Shown here: piece after piece, positions 1 to 11,800 of the stretch
Layout: every line of letters begins with the position of its first letter
How positions within the stretch are numbered: the stretch's first letter is position 1
DNA from: Tetrapyrgos nigripes
Lineage: Eukaryota; Basidiomycota; Agaricomycetes; Agaricales; Campanellaceae
Assembly (NCBI GenBank): GCA_013368315.1
Contig: JAACJM010000011.1
Coordinates: 310,001-374,000, forward strand
Direction of reading: 5' to 3'
Length of the DNA: 64,000 bases
Position numbers and translations under genes: made by a program
Notes under the pieces: model-generated
Database searches by the model: none
Told to the model about the DNA's origin: nothing
The model's input: the letters and a program-made list of their open reading frames with translations, nothing else

Positions 1-1919
1 AACAAACGTGGAAGGGTCGACGACGCACCGTGTCGAGGCGTCTGTGTCGGCAGAGAAGGCGGTATGGGTAGTAGACGTTGATGGAAGACGAGCCTGGGTA
101 TACGCATCAACAGATGAAGGATGTGAGGGGGAAGCGAATGGGTTGGTGAACTGGGGAGCAGATGCAGGGTAAGATTCTTCAGTGACGTAGTCCTCATCAC
201 TGTCTCCACCTTCAGCGACGATCTCGACATCGTTAAACCTCTCAAAGTCAACGCTCAGCAATGACGTAGGGAGGGAGAGTCGAAGATTGGGTGGTTGGTC
301 TTGGACATCGTCAACGTCAGAAGAAGGCTCGGATTCTTCCGCAATCCCATCAAGGGTATCCAAATCAAACTCGTAGCCCTCTAGCACTTCGAGTTCGGCG
401 CTATCCTCGTCCTCGGCATCGGTTTCCTCACTAGCCTCAAAGACAAAAGGCGAAGCTACCATTGACGTCCGCATAGCAGAATCCTGCGAGTACACGCTGG
501 GCGAGCTACCTTCCTCTCCGTTGACGGAAGAGAAGTCCTGGATATAATAGTACAAGACGTGGCCGTCTTCACCGCTCTCTCCATTAACAGAAGCAGAGTC
601 GGGTCCCTCTGAGTAAATCACCGAGTCTAAAAAGTCTCGAGGGATGCTCATACGAGGAGGTGGACGCGTTCGTCGTCTGCTGCTTCCAGTAGAGGTGCTC
701 GAGGCCGACACAGAAGTAGCCGGTGTAATAGGTGTGGCAGGTACAGAGGATGGTGTGACTGGGCTAACTGGCGAAGATGGAACGGGAGGAGGTGGTCTCG
801 TGGGTATAGGGTAGAGGTAGCTTCGTCTTTTGGGGAAATCAGGGTCCAGCTGAGCTGATGGATAACCGCCGGCCTTGGTAGGTGAAGGTGGGACATGGAT
901 GGAAGCGCACAGCGATTCGGGTCTCAGTGTGGGCGTTGGTGCGGTAAGAGTAGAGGATGCGGGAGCGGGAGCCGAAGCAGAAATGCGTTTAGGGAACGCA
1001 GGTGGAAGGACAGACCGAAGGGTAAGCAGACGACTAATGTCGCGTGAGTACCATTCGGAGTCTGATACCTCTTCCTCTTCATCGGATTCCGAATGAGAAG
1101 ACCCAGTAGACGACGGCAAAGGCGATGCAGCAAACATCTTGGGAGCTCTGAAGAATTCGATGTCGGCTTCTAACTCTGCATTTTCTGTAGGAAGGGAAGG
1201 CAAAGGACCCGACGGAGCAGGTGCACTCTGGTACCTCCCGTGTTTAACGATGACGAGTGGTTTGATACTCCGTAATCTCTTCAACCCGAAGCCAGTTGGT
1301 GCTGGAGCCAAACGAAAGTCTGCGTCGCATTCGTCGTCTGAAGATGAAGGAGTCAGAGGAGTGCCTTGTGAACTTGGCGAGGATATGGGTGATGACGAAG
1401 GCGAGCGTGGCGAGCGTGGTGAGGGCATAGGCGACCATGATGACGAAGAGGGAGTTGGGATAGGTGGATGAGGGAATTTGAAGGAGGCATCGGTGAAAGT
1501 AAGACGGAAAGAGTCGGGAGAACCCGCGGGTGAGGATGATGCAGATGACGTTGGTGACGTGGAAGGAGGACGCGGTGCGGGTCTTGGTGGTTCAGATAGA
1601 AGAGCGTCGCAGTCAAATGCATCTTCAAGAGGAGTTTTGGCAATGCGTATGTCTGAAGGAGACACTGCGAGTCTATAAACCGCTCAGTAAAAAGTAAAGA
1701 CACAAGTAAAAAAAAGACGCACTGTTTTCGTTGTTTAGAGGAAGAACACGACGGACGAGGTTCCTCTTCTTCCTCGACTATGATTTGTAATGGCTCGGAT
1801 TTCTTCGTAAAGATACCGTGTTTTCGAGAACGGATGTTGGCGGTTCGTTTGAGTGAGGAGACTGTCCAATGTCAGCCAACGCTAGATGGAAAAGCAGACA
1901 AGTACTCACAAGTATTCAT
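1..1919 (-). CDS. Disordered Ser/Pro-rich protein, copy A (partial, runs off left edge)
   Basis: I do not recognise a function. I predict a tiny first exon (1910-1919, coding M-N-T plus one base) and a second exon from 1652 down to the window edge. They join in phase to give a protein starting MNTYIRIAKTPLEDAF. The donor is GTGAGT and the acceptor CTTCAG. The translated second exon is dominated by Ser, Pro and Thr with acidic stretches, suggesting a long intrinsically disordered protein. It has no membrane segment or catalytic motif that I can see. Against copy B there is an in-frame 9-bp length difference near 955-970 and scattered substitutions; the frame stays open. Many shorter ORFs on both strands here are shadows of this low-complexity gene. 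The last exon lies beyond the window edge. Confidence 0.7.
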
Positions 1920-2940
1920 GATGTTGTCGTGAAAACAGAACGAAAAAGCGTCAGGTCAAGTCAAAGCAGTCGTAGAATGGAAAGCTGGGTCTTCCATTGG
2001 CATCCCGACCGCCTTTATAACTCGTCTCATTGTCCATTGTTCTCATTGTGTTGACTTTCCTTTTTTGGAACAATAGCGCGGCACACAAACGATGACTAAG
2101 CAGTGACCAAACAAAAGCTTATTGTTCCTTCCCTCATTGTTCGCCTTTACAACGCGTATCCCAATTGTGAACACTGTGTAACCGACGCCTCGAGGTACCT
2201 TATTGTGCTTAGGCCGAAGCATGTGTGGATCATGACGTGTGTATGCTCTCTGCGTGCTGCTGCTACGTGTTAACAGGGGACATTGGTCCCGTCACCTGGC
2301 GGCTTTTTTGGTCTCCTCGCCATCATCAAGCCCCGAACTCAGTCTCGACACTGAGCTCCTACCCGACTTATACCCTATGATCTCCGACATCATTTCCTCA
2401 AACATCTTCCTCCGTCCTAGCACCGCATTATAGTATCCATCCCCCCACATGTACACAATCTAAGCCAACTGAAGGGGTGATTGAATGAGGTCCAGACGAA
2501 CTTGACTCACGTTGCTGACAATTTGGGTTTCGCTACTAGGGACAGCAGGGCGGGATGCTGGGTCATATATATATATATGCATCGGGACTGTCCCATGAGC
2601 GATGATTAATTGATTGGCCGCAGCTATTACTTAGTAGGGCGGCAGCGCCTAAGTAGTTGTGATTCCCCAGTTGCTATTTCCAGTATTTTTGATTTTGCCA
2701 GTTGGGGCTCGATTTTAGTTGCAGTTTCGATTGTGATACGAAACCAACGCTTGTGTCGAATTCAGCTCTCAGTTGGTCAGAGCATGGACTACGCTGGCCA
2801 GCTCGGAGTATGGAGAATGATTAATGATGGGTCCTTCTCCGTCAAGTCATGCTTCAAGCGATCTAATCCGTATTAGCACAATTACACTGCAAGTACATCT
2901 AGACTCCTCGATACCTATATATCTATACATACTCAGATTT
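1920..2940. other. Intergenic region, copy A
   Basis: No gene is supported. This is the upstream region of the Ser/Pro-rich gene and the 3' flank of the small gene. It contains a short TA dinucleotide run near 2565-2578. The stretch 2,210-2,460 is the most divergent part relative to copy B (58,665-58,900), with substitutions and a net 16-bp length difference, while both sides are nearly identical. Confidence 0.6.
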
Positions 2941-3423
2941 TTACTTTGTCTTTACTTTCCAGGTTCTACCGATAACCTTCAACATAACCTGAGCAAGCTG
3001 TAGGACCGCGACTGAGTTGACGACCACCTCTGAAGCTCCAGCCTTCTGGTAGTTATAAACAATTGTGGTATTACATGTCATGGCCTGTGATTCCGATCCG
3101 CTGAATCTAACCATTGTCAATGTTACGGCGGAGCCAGCCGCTGCACTAGCTACGTATCCCTTCCAATCTCCAGCGCCTATAGAAGGCAGGCAATGGAAGC
3201 ATAAGCCATGATGGAATGGTAAAACACGTATCATTGACTCACCATTACACTGTGTCCCTGATATTGTGTTAAAAGTAGACCCTCGTGAATCAATTTCATG
3301 AGCTCTGCGAAATATTTCGGTCGTTTCCACAGTAGAAGACGCGGAGAGACGCGGCGTCTGAGGGTACGTCTTCGATGTCAAGCTCAAATCCGCCCGGTAT
3401 GGACTCGAAAGGTGTGTCGTCAG

Positions 3424-6400
3424 TAGGGTTCAAAAAGTTCGGTCCTGAACCTTGGTCCGGACCGAACTTCACTGGACTGAACCGGAAGTTCGACTCAAAG
3501 TTCAGAAATTTTGAGAACTGGACTGCAGGTTCAGTCCACGGTTCAACCAGCCATCGGAATTGGTGGACGCGTCCGAACGCGTCCGAACGCGTTCGAACCG
3601 GTAAAGAAACCCATTTGGTAAGCAGAATTTTAAGGCACCCGAAATGTGTCTCTGTCTTCAACTACCATGTGCACTCCTCCTCAATGCCCACCGCGCCTGT
3701 CTGTTTTGCGCCAAGTCTCTGGGTAGGTTGTTATTGTACAGCGCTGGCATATAGGGTTTCTGTTCCTTTACTAGGCCAAATATATCATTTTGTGCCTATT
3801 ATCTGCATGTTTTTCGTCAGCTTTTCAATGCAAACAACGCCGTTAGCCAAATGATAGCAGCACTAGCATTGTTCGCTGAGTTACAAGCAAAGTTTCAGGT
3901 CAGCTTCCAATTCACTAATTTCTTTGAAACTTTTTTTTTCTTTCACAAACCCTCACCACCCTGCTGAACAGTGTCGTTCGATGAGCTACAGGCAACATTC
4001 CACCCTCTCTACCCTGTGGAACATTCATCTGCCTGCTGGCGCAGCTCCAAAGGTATAAATACCCCAGGGTGAGCTTCAAGTTTTTGCAAGATCCATGGCA
4101 GCAGTCACTAGCAGCAACAACTGTGCTCTTGGCCCAGACGGCGAGCTTCTTGATGCCTCTCAGATTGTGTGGGACTATGATCCTGATCCTACCGTTGTCC
4201 CTCCTGGTGCTCAGACCTCGTCTTCGCCTCCTTCTACATCTCAGACTGTTCGGAACGCATTTGATGTTCTTACCTCACGTGGACATGTTCAAGCTCAAAC
4301 TGTTGCTGGTCAGCGTAAATCAACCCGAACCCGTCGTCCTACCCAAAAGATGCTTGAAAACAACACTCCTAGCATCAATGGCAAGCGCAAGGCCTCATCA
4401 AGTTCAGAACGCCGTCCTGCCGCTTGCAAAGTAGCAAAAAATCCAAGTCGGAATAAGTGCCCAGATGATGCAACGGATCTTGATACCTCCGATGTTGATA
4501 TGGATGCTTTGGATGACGCAGAGTCAGAAACCGATGATGAGTCAGAGGTTCAGCTGTTGGACTATGATACCATGAAATCATTCAACGCTGGCGAGGTACA
4601 TCACTGATTTTATTTACTGATTTGTTCATACTGACCTGGTCTTCACAGGTCCTTGTTGCGGCTCTCTCAAAAGCATCCCGTACTCAAGACATTTATCTGA
4701 TCTTTGAGAAGGCGGAACGCACCAACCCAGACACCAACGTAACACAGTCAGGCCACATATGTGGCATTTGCAGGTAATCTTCTCTTCGCAGTATATGCCC
4801 TAAGAAATTCTCTAATATTTTTGTCACAGGAGGAAACAGCTACCAACGAAAACTTGCTTTCTGACTGGGAGTGTGACCAGCCTTCGCAAGCACATTGCAC
4901 GGTGTGTGACATATTGATTTTTTGCCTACCAGTATTCTAATGGCACAAATTTCAGCAATAAGGACCATTTCACTGTTTATAAAGACCTTTGTGAGAAAAA
5001 GGGTGTTACAATGAATGCTTCAGCAATACCAGCTTCGTCTAATGATCTTTCAAGGTGGGCATCTGAAATAGTGCTTACTGATCAGTACTGATCAATTTTT
5101 CAGGCAAACTACGCTGGACAGTGTTGTTGTTAAACAACCTACTGTTGAATTCAGTATTGCAGGACTGTGTGACTACATTGTGGAGCTTGTAGTTCTCGAG
5201 GATAAGGTATGCTAACTATCTTACCAATAATTTGAAGCTGACTTCTTAAATTTGATAACAAACAGGCGTTGCGTTTTGTTACTCGCCCAGCATTTCGGCA
5301 TCTCTTACAGTTTTGTCGGCCAGCCATAAGAGATAAGGATTTCATCTGCGACATGACTCTCCGAAACGAGATTCTGCAACGCGCAGAATCTGTCATCAAG
5401 ATAATCAAGGCAAAGATAGCTGTAAGGAATTTTATGTTTATTTTTTACGGGCTATTCACAGACCCTACAACGAACTATAGAGTGTTCCGGGTAAGGTTTC
5501 AACCACCTTTGACTTGTGGACATCTGATCCTTGCGATCCATATATGTCTATTACGGCGCATTATATTTGGGCACCAGAGGATCATCCTAATGATTGGACA
5601 CTTGAATGCGAGCAACTAGAATTTGCTCCATTCTTTGGACATCATTCTGGTGCCAATCAGGCAGCTGTCTTGACGAAAGCCTTTGAGAAGTTTGGAATTG
5701 ATCGTAACAAGGTGAGTTTCTGTTGATCCTGTGTTTGTATCATTCATTCTCACTTGTATTTATATACCAGCTGGGCTGGCAAACTGCAGACAACGCATCG
5801 AACAATGATACCACTGTGAGAAGCATTGCCACCACTCTCAACCAGGCTGATGAAGGTAGCATACTGGATTCCGATGACATTGAATTCTGGAACGCTTCTG
5901 AGCGCCGCATTCGGTGACTTGCTTTTCAGATTTCATTTATGGATGTATATTGACATGATCTTAGGTGTATGGAGCACTGCGTTCATCTAGCTGCTGGGGC
6001 TTTCACCAAGGGAATTACCCCAACATCTACTAGTAATATCGCTGTCCCAGATCCAGAGCAACCTGAGGATAACGAAAACGAAGATCTGGATGAAATCAAT
6101 GAGTTTGTGCCAGGTGATGTAGTTGGAAAGGTTTTGGCCCTAATCAGACAGGTATGTTTTCTTTGCATCGTATTTGCTTTGCATTGATGTTTGGATACAG
6201 ATACGTGCTTCTCCTCAGGCTCGTGCATATTTCAGAAAATGCTGTATCTCAACGAATAATCGGCCTCTTGAATTGAGACTCTGGATTCGTACCCGATGGG
6301 CTTCTCTGCATGATGCGTTGGATAGAGTAATTGTTCTTGAAAAGGTATGCAATCTCTCCGTTTCTTCAGAGAGAAGGTATTCACTTGTTCAACTTAGGCA

Positions 6401-7926
6401 ATTATTCTTTTTACGCAAACTGCCGATGACGATGAAAGTGTTCCGAAATTGAAGAACAAGTCCTATCTTGACTACCGCATGAGTCGTGTTGATTGGGATC
6501 ACCTCAAAATAGTTCATGAGGTGTTGTCGGTACGTAGGTAGAGATGTGAAATATAATTATATCTCATGAAATGTCGTTGGTATAGCTCCCTGCTCAAGCA
6601 ACTCAGTCATTCTCCAGCTCTCGCCATCCTACACTCTCAAAAACTATACCCACTTTGGAGTATATGCGTTCAATGTGGGTTGCAATGTCTGAGAACACTC
6701 GATTCTTGCCTGTCAAGTCAGCACTGCTCAGAGGGATTGAAAATATTGATAAGTGGTACAATAAAGTTGATGATAGCCCTGCATATTTTATTACTCTTGG
6801 TCTGTTTAATTTGGCATCTCATTATAATCTTTATGGATGCTCATGATATTTCAGTTCTGAATCCAACAATCAAACTTGCATATGTCTCAGGAAAATGGCA
6901 TAGGGATTGGGTTCAGGTCGGAATGGCCGCATTGGAGCATGAGGCAAGTGAAATTTATTTTTACATGAGTGATCTATAGTTAACTTCTGATCATTAGTTC
7001 GACAAGTATTACATTCAGCCGCAACAAGGCACTCCTTCTAATCCCTCATCCTCAAGTGCTCAAAGTATGTCTGTTATCAGAATATCTGTAATCAAACACT
7101 AATATGCATACCCTACAGCTAATACTGGTAGTGGATTTGGCCATAGCTGGATGATGGCCGCTATTCAAGACAGGCTGCGTGCCGATGCAGCTATAAGTTC
7201 TGATCCTCGAACAGAACTACGACTTTATCTAGAAAGCCCACTCGAGCCTCAGCCACAACGGGAAGACGGTAAAGTAAATGAATTTGATGTCATTTGGTGG
7301 TGGGGTGTAAGTTTTCCAATCAATCTGTTCACAACGAGGTTCTAATTTTGAGTCAATCAAAGCATCATCAAGATACTTATCCGACACTTTCACGCATGGC
7401 GCGTGATTATCTGGCCATCCAGGGCTCTGCAACACCGTCAGAGAGAGCATTCTCAAGCGCAGGCCTCACTGATCACAAGTGCCGCAATAGGTTGAAACCG
7501 GAAATGTTTGCAGCCATTCAGACTCTCAAAGCTGCTTACCGCAACGGACATATTTCCGCTCATCAACAAGCTTCTGAGCATGTAAAGGACCTTCAAAAAG
7601 CTTTGGAAGAATATTATTTTGAAGAGGACGAGGACAGTGGATCTGAGGGAGAGGAATCTAGTTGATAATATTGCCACTATTTTACAGTAAGTATCTATTA
7701 TTTCATGTATCTATCGTAGCTGCCGTTTACAAGAGTTTTCGGCCATATCGGGCGAGAAAGGGGTTCGGACGCGTCCGAACTTTGCTTGAACTTGAACTGG
7801 ACCGAAGTTCACTGAACTTGAAGTCCAGTCCAAAGTTCGGAAAATTTGAGAACCGGACGCCAAGTTCAGTCCGGCGTTCAAAAAATTTGTTGCTGAACCG
7901 GACTGAACCGGACTTTTGGAACCCTA
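3424..7926 (+). mobile_element. Full-length hAT DNA transposon
   Basis: The element is 4,503 bp. It begins TAGGGTTCAAAAAG and ends with the imperfect inverse (CTTTTGGAACCCTA). It is flanked by the 8-bp direct repeat GTCGTCAG at 3416-3423 and 7927-7934. Copy B of the duplication has a single GTCGTCAG at 59854-59861 and no element, so both boundaries are proven by an empty site. Subterminal DNA at both ends is packed with short GTTC/GAAC motifs and GCGTCCGAAC repeats, probably transposase-binding sequence. One multi-exon transposase gene fills the interior. An 8-bp duplication is the standard hAT signature. Confidence 0.96.
4095..7665 (+). CDS. hAT transposase with BED-type zinc finger
   Basis: Probable transposase for the enclosing element, acting in the nucleus on its terminal repeats. 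It reads through about 13 exons with GT-AG introns of 45-70 nt. Exon 1 (from the ATG at 4095) is Ser/Thr-rich and acidic. A BED-like finger spans about 4,755-4,965 (CGIC, then a His in LRKHIA). The catalytic core follows, with the TTFDLWTSD motif near 5,500 and GWQTADNASNND near 5,770. The C-terminal hAT dimerisation region sits at about 7,345-7,560, with ARDYLAIQGSATPSERAFSS. The tail is acidic. I found no frameshift or premature stop once introns are removed, so this copy could be autonomous. Exact splice sites are by-eye predictions. Confidence 0.85.
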
Positions 7927-8023
7927 GTCGTCAGTAGTAAGAGGAGCAGACGAGGGCTCGGGAGCTGTTTCTGGTGTCGGCGCTTGCGGGCCCTGTTGCT
8001 GAGAGTCTGAGGGGGGAGATGAT

Positions 8024-8736
8024 ACTCTATCATTCCAAACTGAACCTTATCATTGCGAGAAGTTAAGCAGCCTGCACGTGAACTGGACACTTTTTGCTAC
8101 TTCCTGCGCTCAACCACGTCAAAACGAGAAGGCGGCAAAAAGATCACAAGGTCCGTTTGTGGAACTCTATCATTCCAAATCAAACCTTATCATTGCGAGA
8201 AGTTAAGCAGCCTGCACGTGAACTGGACACTTTTCCTGCTTCCTGCGCTCAACCACGTCAAAACGAGAAGGCGGCAAAAAGATCACAAGGTCCGTTTGTG
8301 GAACTCTATCATTCCAAACTAAACCTTATCATTGCGAGAAGTTAAGCAGCCTGCACGTGAACTGGACACTTTTCGCTGCCTCCTGCGCTCAACCACGTCA
8401 AAACAAGAAGGCGGTAAAAAGATCACAAGGTCCGTTTGTGGAACTCTATCATTCCAAATCAAACCTTATCATTGCGAGAAGTTAAGCAGCCTGCACGTGA
8501 ACTGGACACTTTTCCCTGCTTCCTGCGCTCAACCACGTCAAAACGAGAAGGCGGAAAAAAGATCATAAGGTCCGTTTCTGGAACTCTATCATTCCAAATC
8601 AAACCTTATCACTGCAGGAAGTCAAACAGCTTGCACGTGAACTAGACACTTTTTGTTTTGTCTTGCACTCAACTCCATCAACACGTACAAGGCCACCAAA
8701 GGATCATAAGGTCAGTATCGCAAGCTCTATCAATTC
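8024..8736. repeat. Five-unit ~140-bp tandem repeat with one E-box per unit, copy A
   Basis: Five consecutive units, each containing CACGTG at 8075, 8215, 8354, 8494 and 8634, giving spacings of 140, 139, 140 and 140 bp. Each unit also has a CCACGTC box about 40 bp further on. The fifth unit is diverged. The unit length is not a multiple of three, so the ORFs that read across the array rotate frame from unit to unit and are unlikely to be protein. The array lies between the divergently arranged small gene (start 8033) and the NACHT-WD40 gene (start 8900), so a shared upstream regulatory role is inferred. Confidence 0.88.
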
Positions 8737-8899
8737 AAACAAAAACCTACCATTTCTACCTAATGTTTACACTTTCAGCATAGCATCTGAAATTTTGCAA
8801 AGGTTAGTGGTATACACAGCTGCAACTACTACCTATATTAAGTGATTCTTTTATTTTCAATCTTTGATCTTGCATTTGTCATTACTATTAGAAAAAGCA

Positions 8900-11800
8900 A
8901 TGAAGAAAGTAAAGAAGGTGGCCAAGAGATTTTTTGGTAGCAATCCAGGGACACCAAGAAGCAACACACCTGTCCCAAACATTCCACCCCAATCAACGCT
9001 TCATACTCTTGCAGATTCAGCTTTGAAAACAGCTACTAACCCTACACAGAATGTCTCTGTACCTGTTTCATCTCCTCAAAGTGCAAAGAAAGGAGAAGTG
9101 GCATTGGATGTGATTGAAAAAGGGCTTGTTATTCTGGATGTTGCATCAGAGTGGTTTGGACCTCTGAAAGCAGTGACTGGTGTTTTAGGTGAATGTATCA
9201 AGACATATAAGGTGAGTTTATAATGTGAATGGGTTTTTTTGTTCAAATTCAGAGTAATATTTCTAGCAAGTAATGGACAATAAGAAAGACCTTGACAAGC
9301 TAAAGAATGATCTGACTGAAGAGGTCCAGGATCTTCAGAAACAACGAAAAAAATATGAATCATCTGAAATGGAACAGATTTTTGGAGATCTCTTGAAGTA
9401 AGTGAAAATTTGGCTTATGTTTATACACTAAGATGTGGATAAATATTTATAGAGAACTGGAAACTGTTTCTAATGAGACAGTGCGGAGACTACAAGCCTC
9501 TAACCTTCAACAAGCAATTCAAAGTGTTCGTATTTCTCAAGAAGTTGAACAGTTCTTCAAAGATGTCTCCAAAGCATATGAAAATTGCAAAGTAGGTTTT
9601 GCAGATCATCTATGCTGTTTGCAAATATCTTATGATTTTTAGTTCAAAGTATCATTGATTAGTGCAAGACAAACTAGTGAAATTCTCAAGGTGTGTAATT
9701 GAACAATAAAAATAGCTATACATCTAACAATCTTAAAGAGTCTCAACTTTGACAAGCTCAAGCTCTCTATGAAGGCATTTCATGATGCTCAGATTGGAGG
9801 AGGGAAGGAACGAGATTCTTGCACTCCTGGGACAAGAACACAGATAATTAAGGACATTGAGGAGTGGGCTGAAAGAACAACAGATGGCAATATGGCACAT
9901 TGGATCTATGGAATGGCTGGAACAGGGAAAAGCACTATTGCAAGATCAGTCTGCTTAAGTCTAGAAAAAAAGCAGCTTCTGGCTGCTACGTTTTTCTGTT
10001 CCAGACAGATTCCAGAATGCAATGACTGCAACTACATCATCCCAACAATTGCTTATCAGCTTGCTCAATACTCTCCTGCATTTGCTGAAGTGCTCAACAA
10101 AACCATTCAAGAGGATCCTACAATCATTAGCAAATCTGCAAGCATGCAACTAGATAAACTTGTGGTTACCTGCTGGGATACAGTGTTCAAATCACAGAAA
10201 TTGGGTCCATTGACCCCAGTAGTTGTGATTGATGCACTGGATGAATGTCGAGATATTTCATCTGTTCTGGAAGTGCTTATTCCTGCAATTCAGAAGCAGG
10301 AATTGTTGGGCTTGAAGTTTTTATTTACAAGCCGGCCAGAGTACTATATGCATAAATATCTCAAGATTGATGGACCATTATCTGAAGGATCCAATGTTGA
10401 TCGAATGTTTCTGCATGATGTAGAGGAGAGTTTAGTGCAAGCTGACATCATCAGATTTCTCACATGTCAGTTTGAACACTCTGAGCTATCAGTGTCAGAA
10501 CATAACATCAATAAGCTTGCCAACATGTCTGGAAAGCTGTTCATTTTTGCTGCAACAATAGTTAAATTTATATTGGAGAAACATAACCCTATTATGGCAG
10601 AGAAGCGCATGAATAGAGTACTTGATCTCAAATCTAAACAAGAAAAGCATCAGACTAAAGGTCTTGATGAGCTTTATGACACTGTTCTTGAGCATTCATT
10701 TGATTTCGAGAAGTCATTGTCTGAGGAGAAAGATACTTATTTGATGATCCTCCATGCTGTGATTACTGTACAGAAACCTGTTTCTCCAAGTGTGATATCA
10801 AAAATGCTCGGTTTACAATTACAGGAAGTAGAAGAAGTTATCAGGGAACTGTATTCAGTTTTGTATATTGCTGACTCTGATCAGGCAATTTACACCCTGC
10901 ATGCATCATTCCCTGATTATATTCGGACTAAAGGAAGGGCAAAGGGGGCCTTTTGGTGTAATGAAGGATTGTATCATACAATCCTGGGCAAGGCATGTTT
11001 CAAAAATATGATGGAAGAGTTGAAGTTCAATATCTGTCAATTACCCTCATCTTTTCATGCAGACAAGGATGTTCCTGGAATTTCTGACAAACTGAGAGCA
11101 ATTGATGAAACCTTAAGATATTCATGCAGATATTGGCCTTATCATTTTGTCTGGTCAGACATGACGGAGGAGGTTATCAAGCAGTGGAAGGAATGCATGG
11201 AAAAGACAAGCTTGTTCTGGATTGAAGTGATGAATTTGTTAGGAAGCATTCCTGAGGCTTATGATAGTCTGCAATTTTTATTGGAGGCAAGTGGCTTTCT
11301 TTTAGATTCAAAAAGTTCACAAACTGATTTCTTACAGACAATGAATAATAAGGAAAATAAGACTGAGATTCAAGCCAAAATTCAAGCCAAGATAGCAGAA
11401 TTGCAGCAATTTGTAGCTTTCCATGCCAAGAGCCCTGGAGTAGAGAGAACTCCTCATTTATATTTGAGCAGTTTGCCATTCTGGCAGAAGGATTTCCTGG
11501 GAAAGCAGAATTTGCAAAAGATCATAAATCTCAAGAAGTGTTTCCAACAAAGTAGAGAAATGGAATGTTGGCCAACATCCTCATTAGAGGCAGTTGCTAT
11601 TTCACAAGATGGCAAGCTAATTGCATCTGGGCATTATAATGGCATTATAACAATCTGGAATGTATTAAGAGGAAAGGAAGTCAGAAGGATAAATGGCCAC
11701 AATAACTGGGTGAATTCAGTGGCGTTCTCACCTGATGGAACCAAGATTGTTTCTGGATCTGATGACCAGACTGTCAAGATCTGGGATCCAGCCACAGGAG

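Larger units (their letters stand above)
2941..8033 (-). pseudogene. Small basic-N-terminal gene, copy A, split by a hAT element
   Basis: Unrecognised two-exon gene on the minus strand. Coding parts are 8033-7935, then (across the hAT and one target-site copy) 3423-3243, an intron 3242-3177 (GTGAGT donor, TATAG acceptor), and 3176-2941. Leaving out the inserted element these total 516 nt, exactly 172 codons including the stop, with consistent phase, which supports the model. The start MIEYHLPPQTL lies in the first unit of the E-box array. The N-terminus is rich in Arg/Lys and Leu. The middle has a short FNTISGTQCN stretch and the C-terminus is hydrophobic, with an Ala/Val-rich segment. The gene faces away from the NACHT-WD40 gene. 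The 4.5-kb insertion must inactivate it unless it is spliced out. Function unknown. Confidence 0.5.

Noticed and set aside
875..1678. Plus-strand ORFs opposite the Ser/Pro-rich gene (also 57,321-58,133)
   Set aside because: They are antisense shadows of low-complexity codons. The minus frame is far longer and has consistent splice phase.
8053..8645. Overlapping ORFs across the 140-bp repeats (both copies) that look like a repetitive protein
   Set aside because: The unit is 140 bp, so the frame rotates at each unit and no single frame crosses the array. The similarity between ORFs is just the DNA repeat seen in different frames.
8864..8899. Upstream TTG start extending the NLR N-terminus
   Set aside because: Not an ATG, and the added residues read like leader sequence. 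The ATG at 8900 begins a plausible basic N-terminus.
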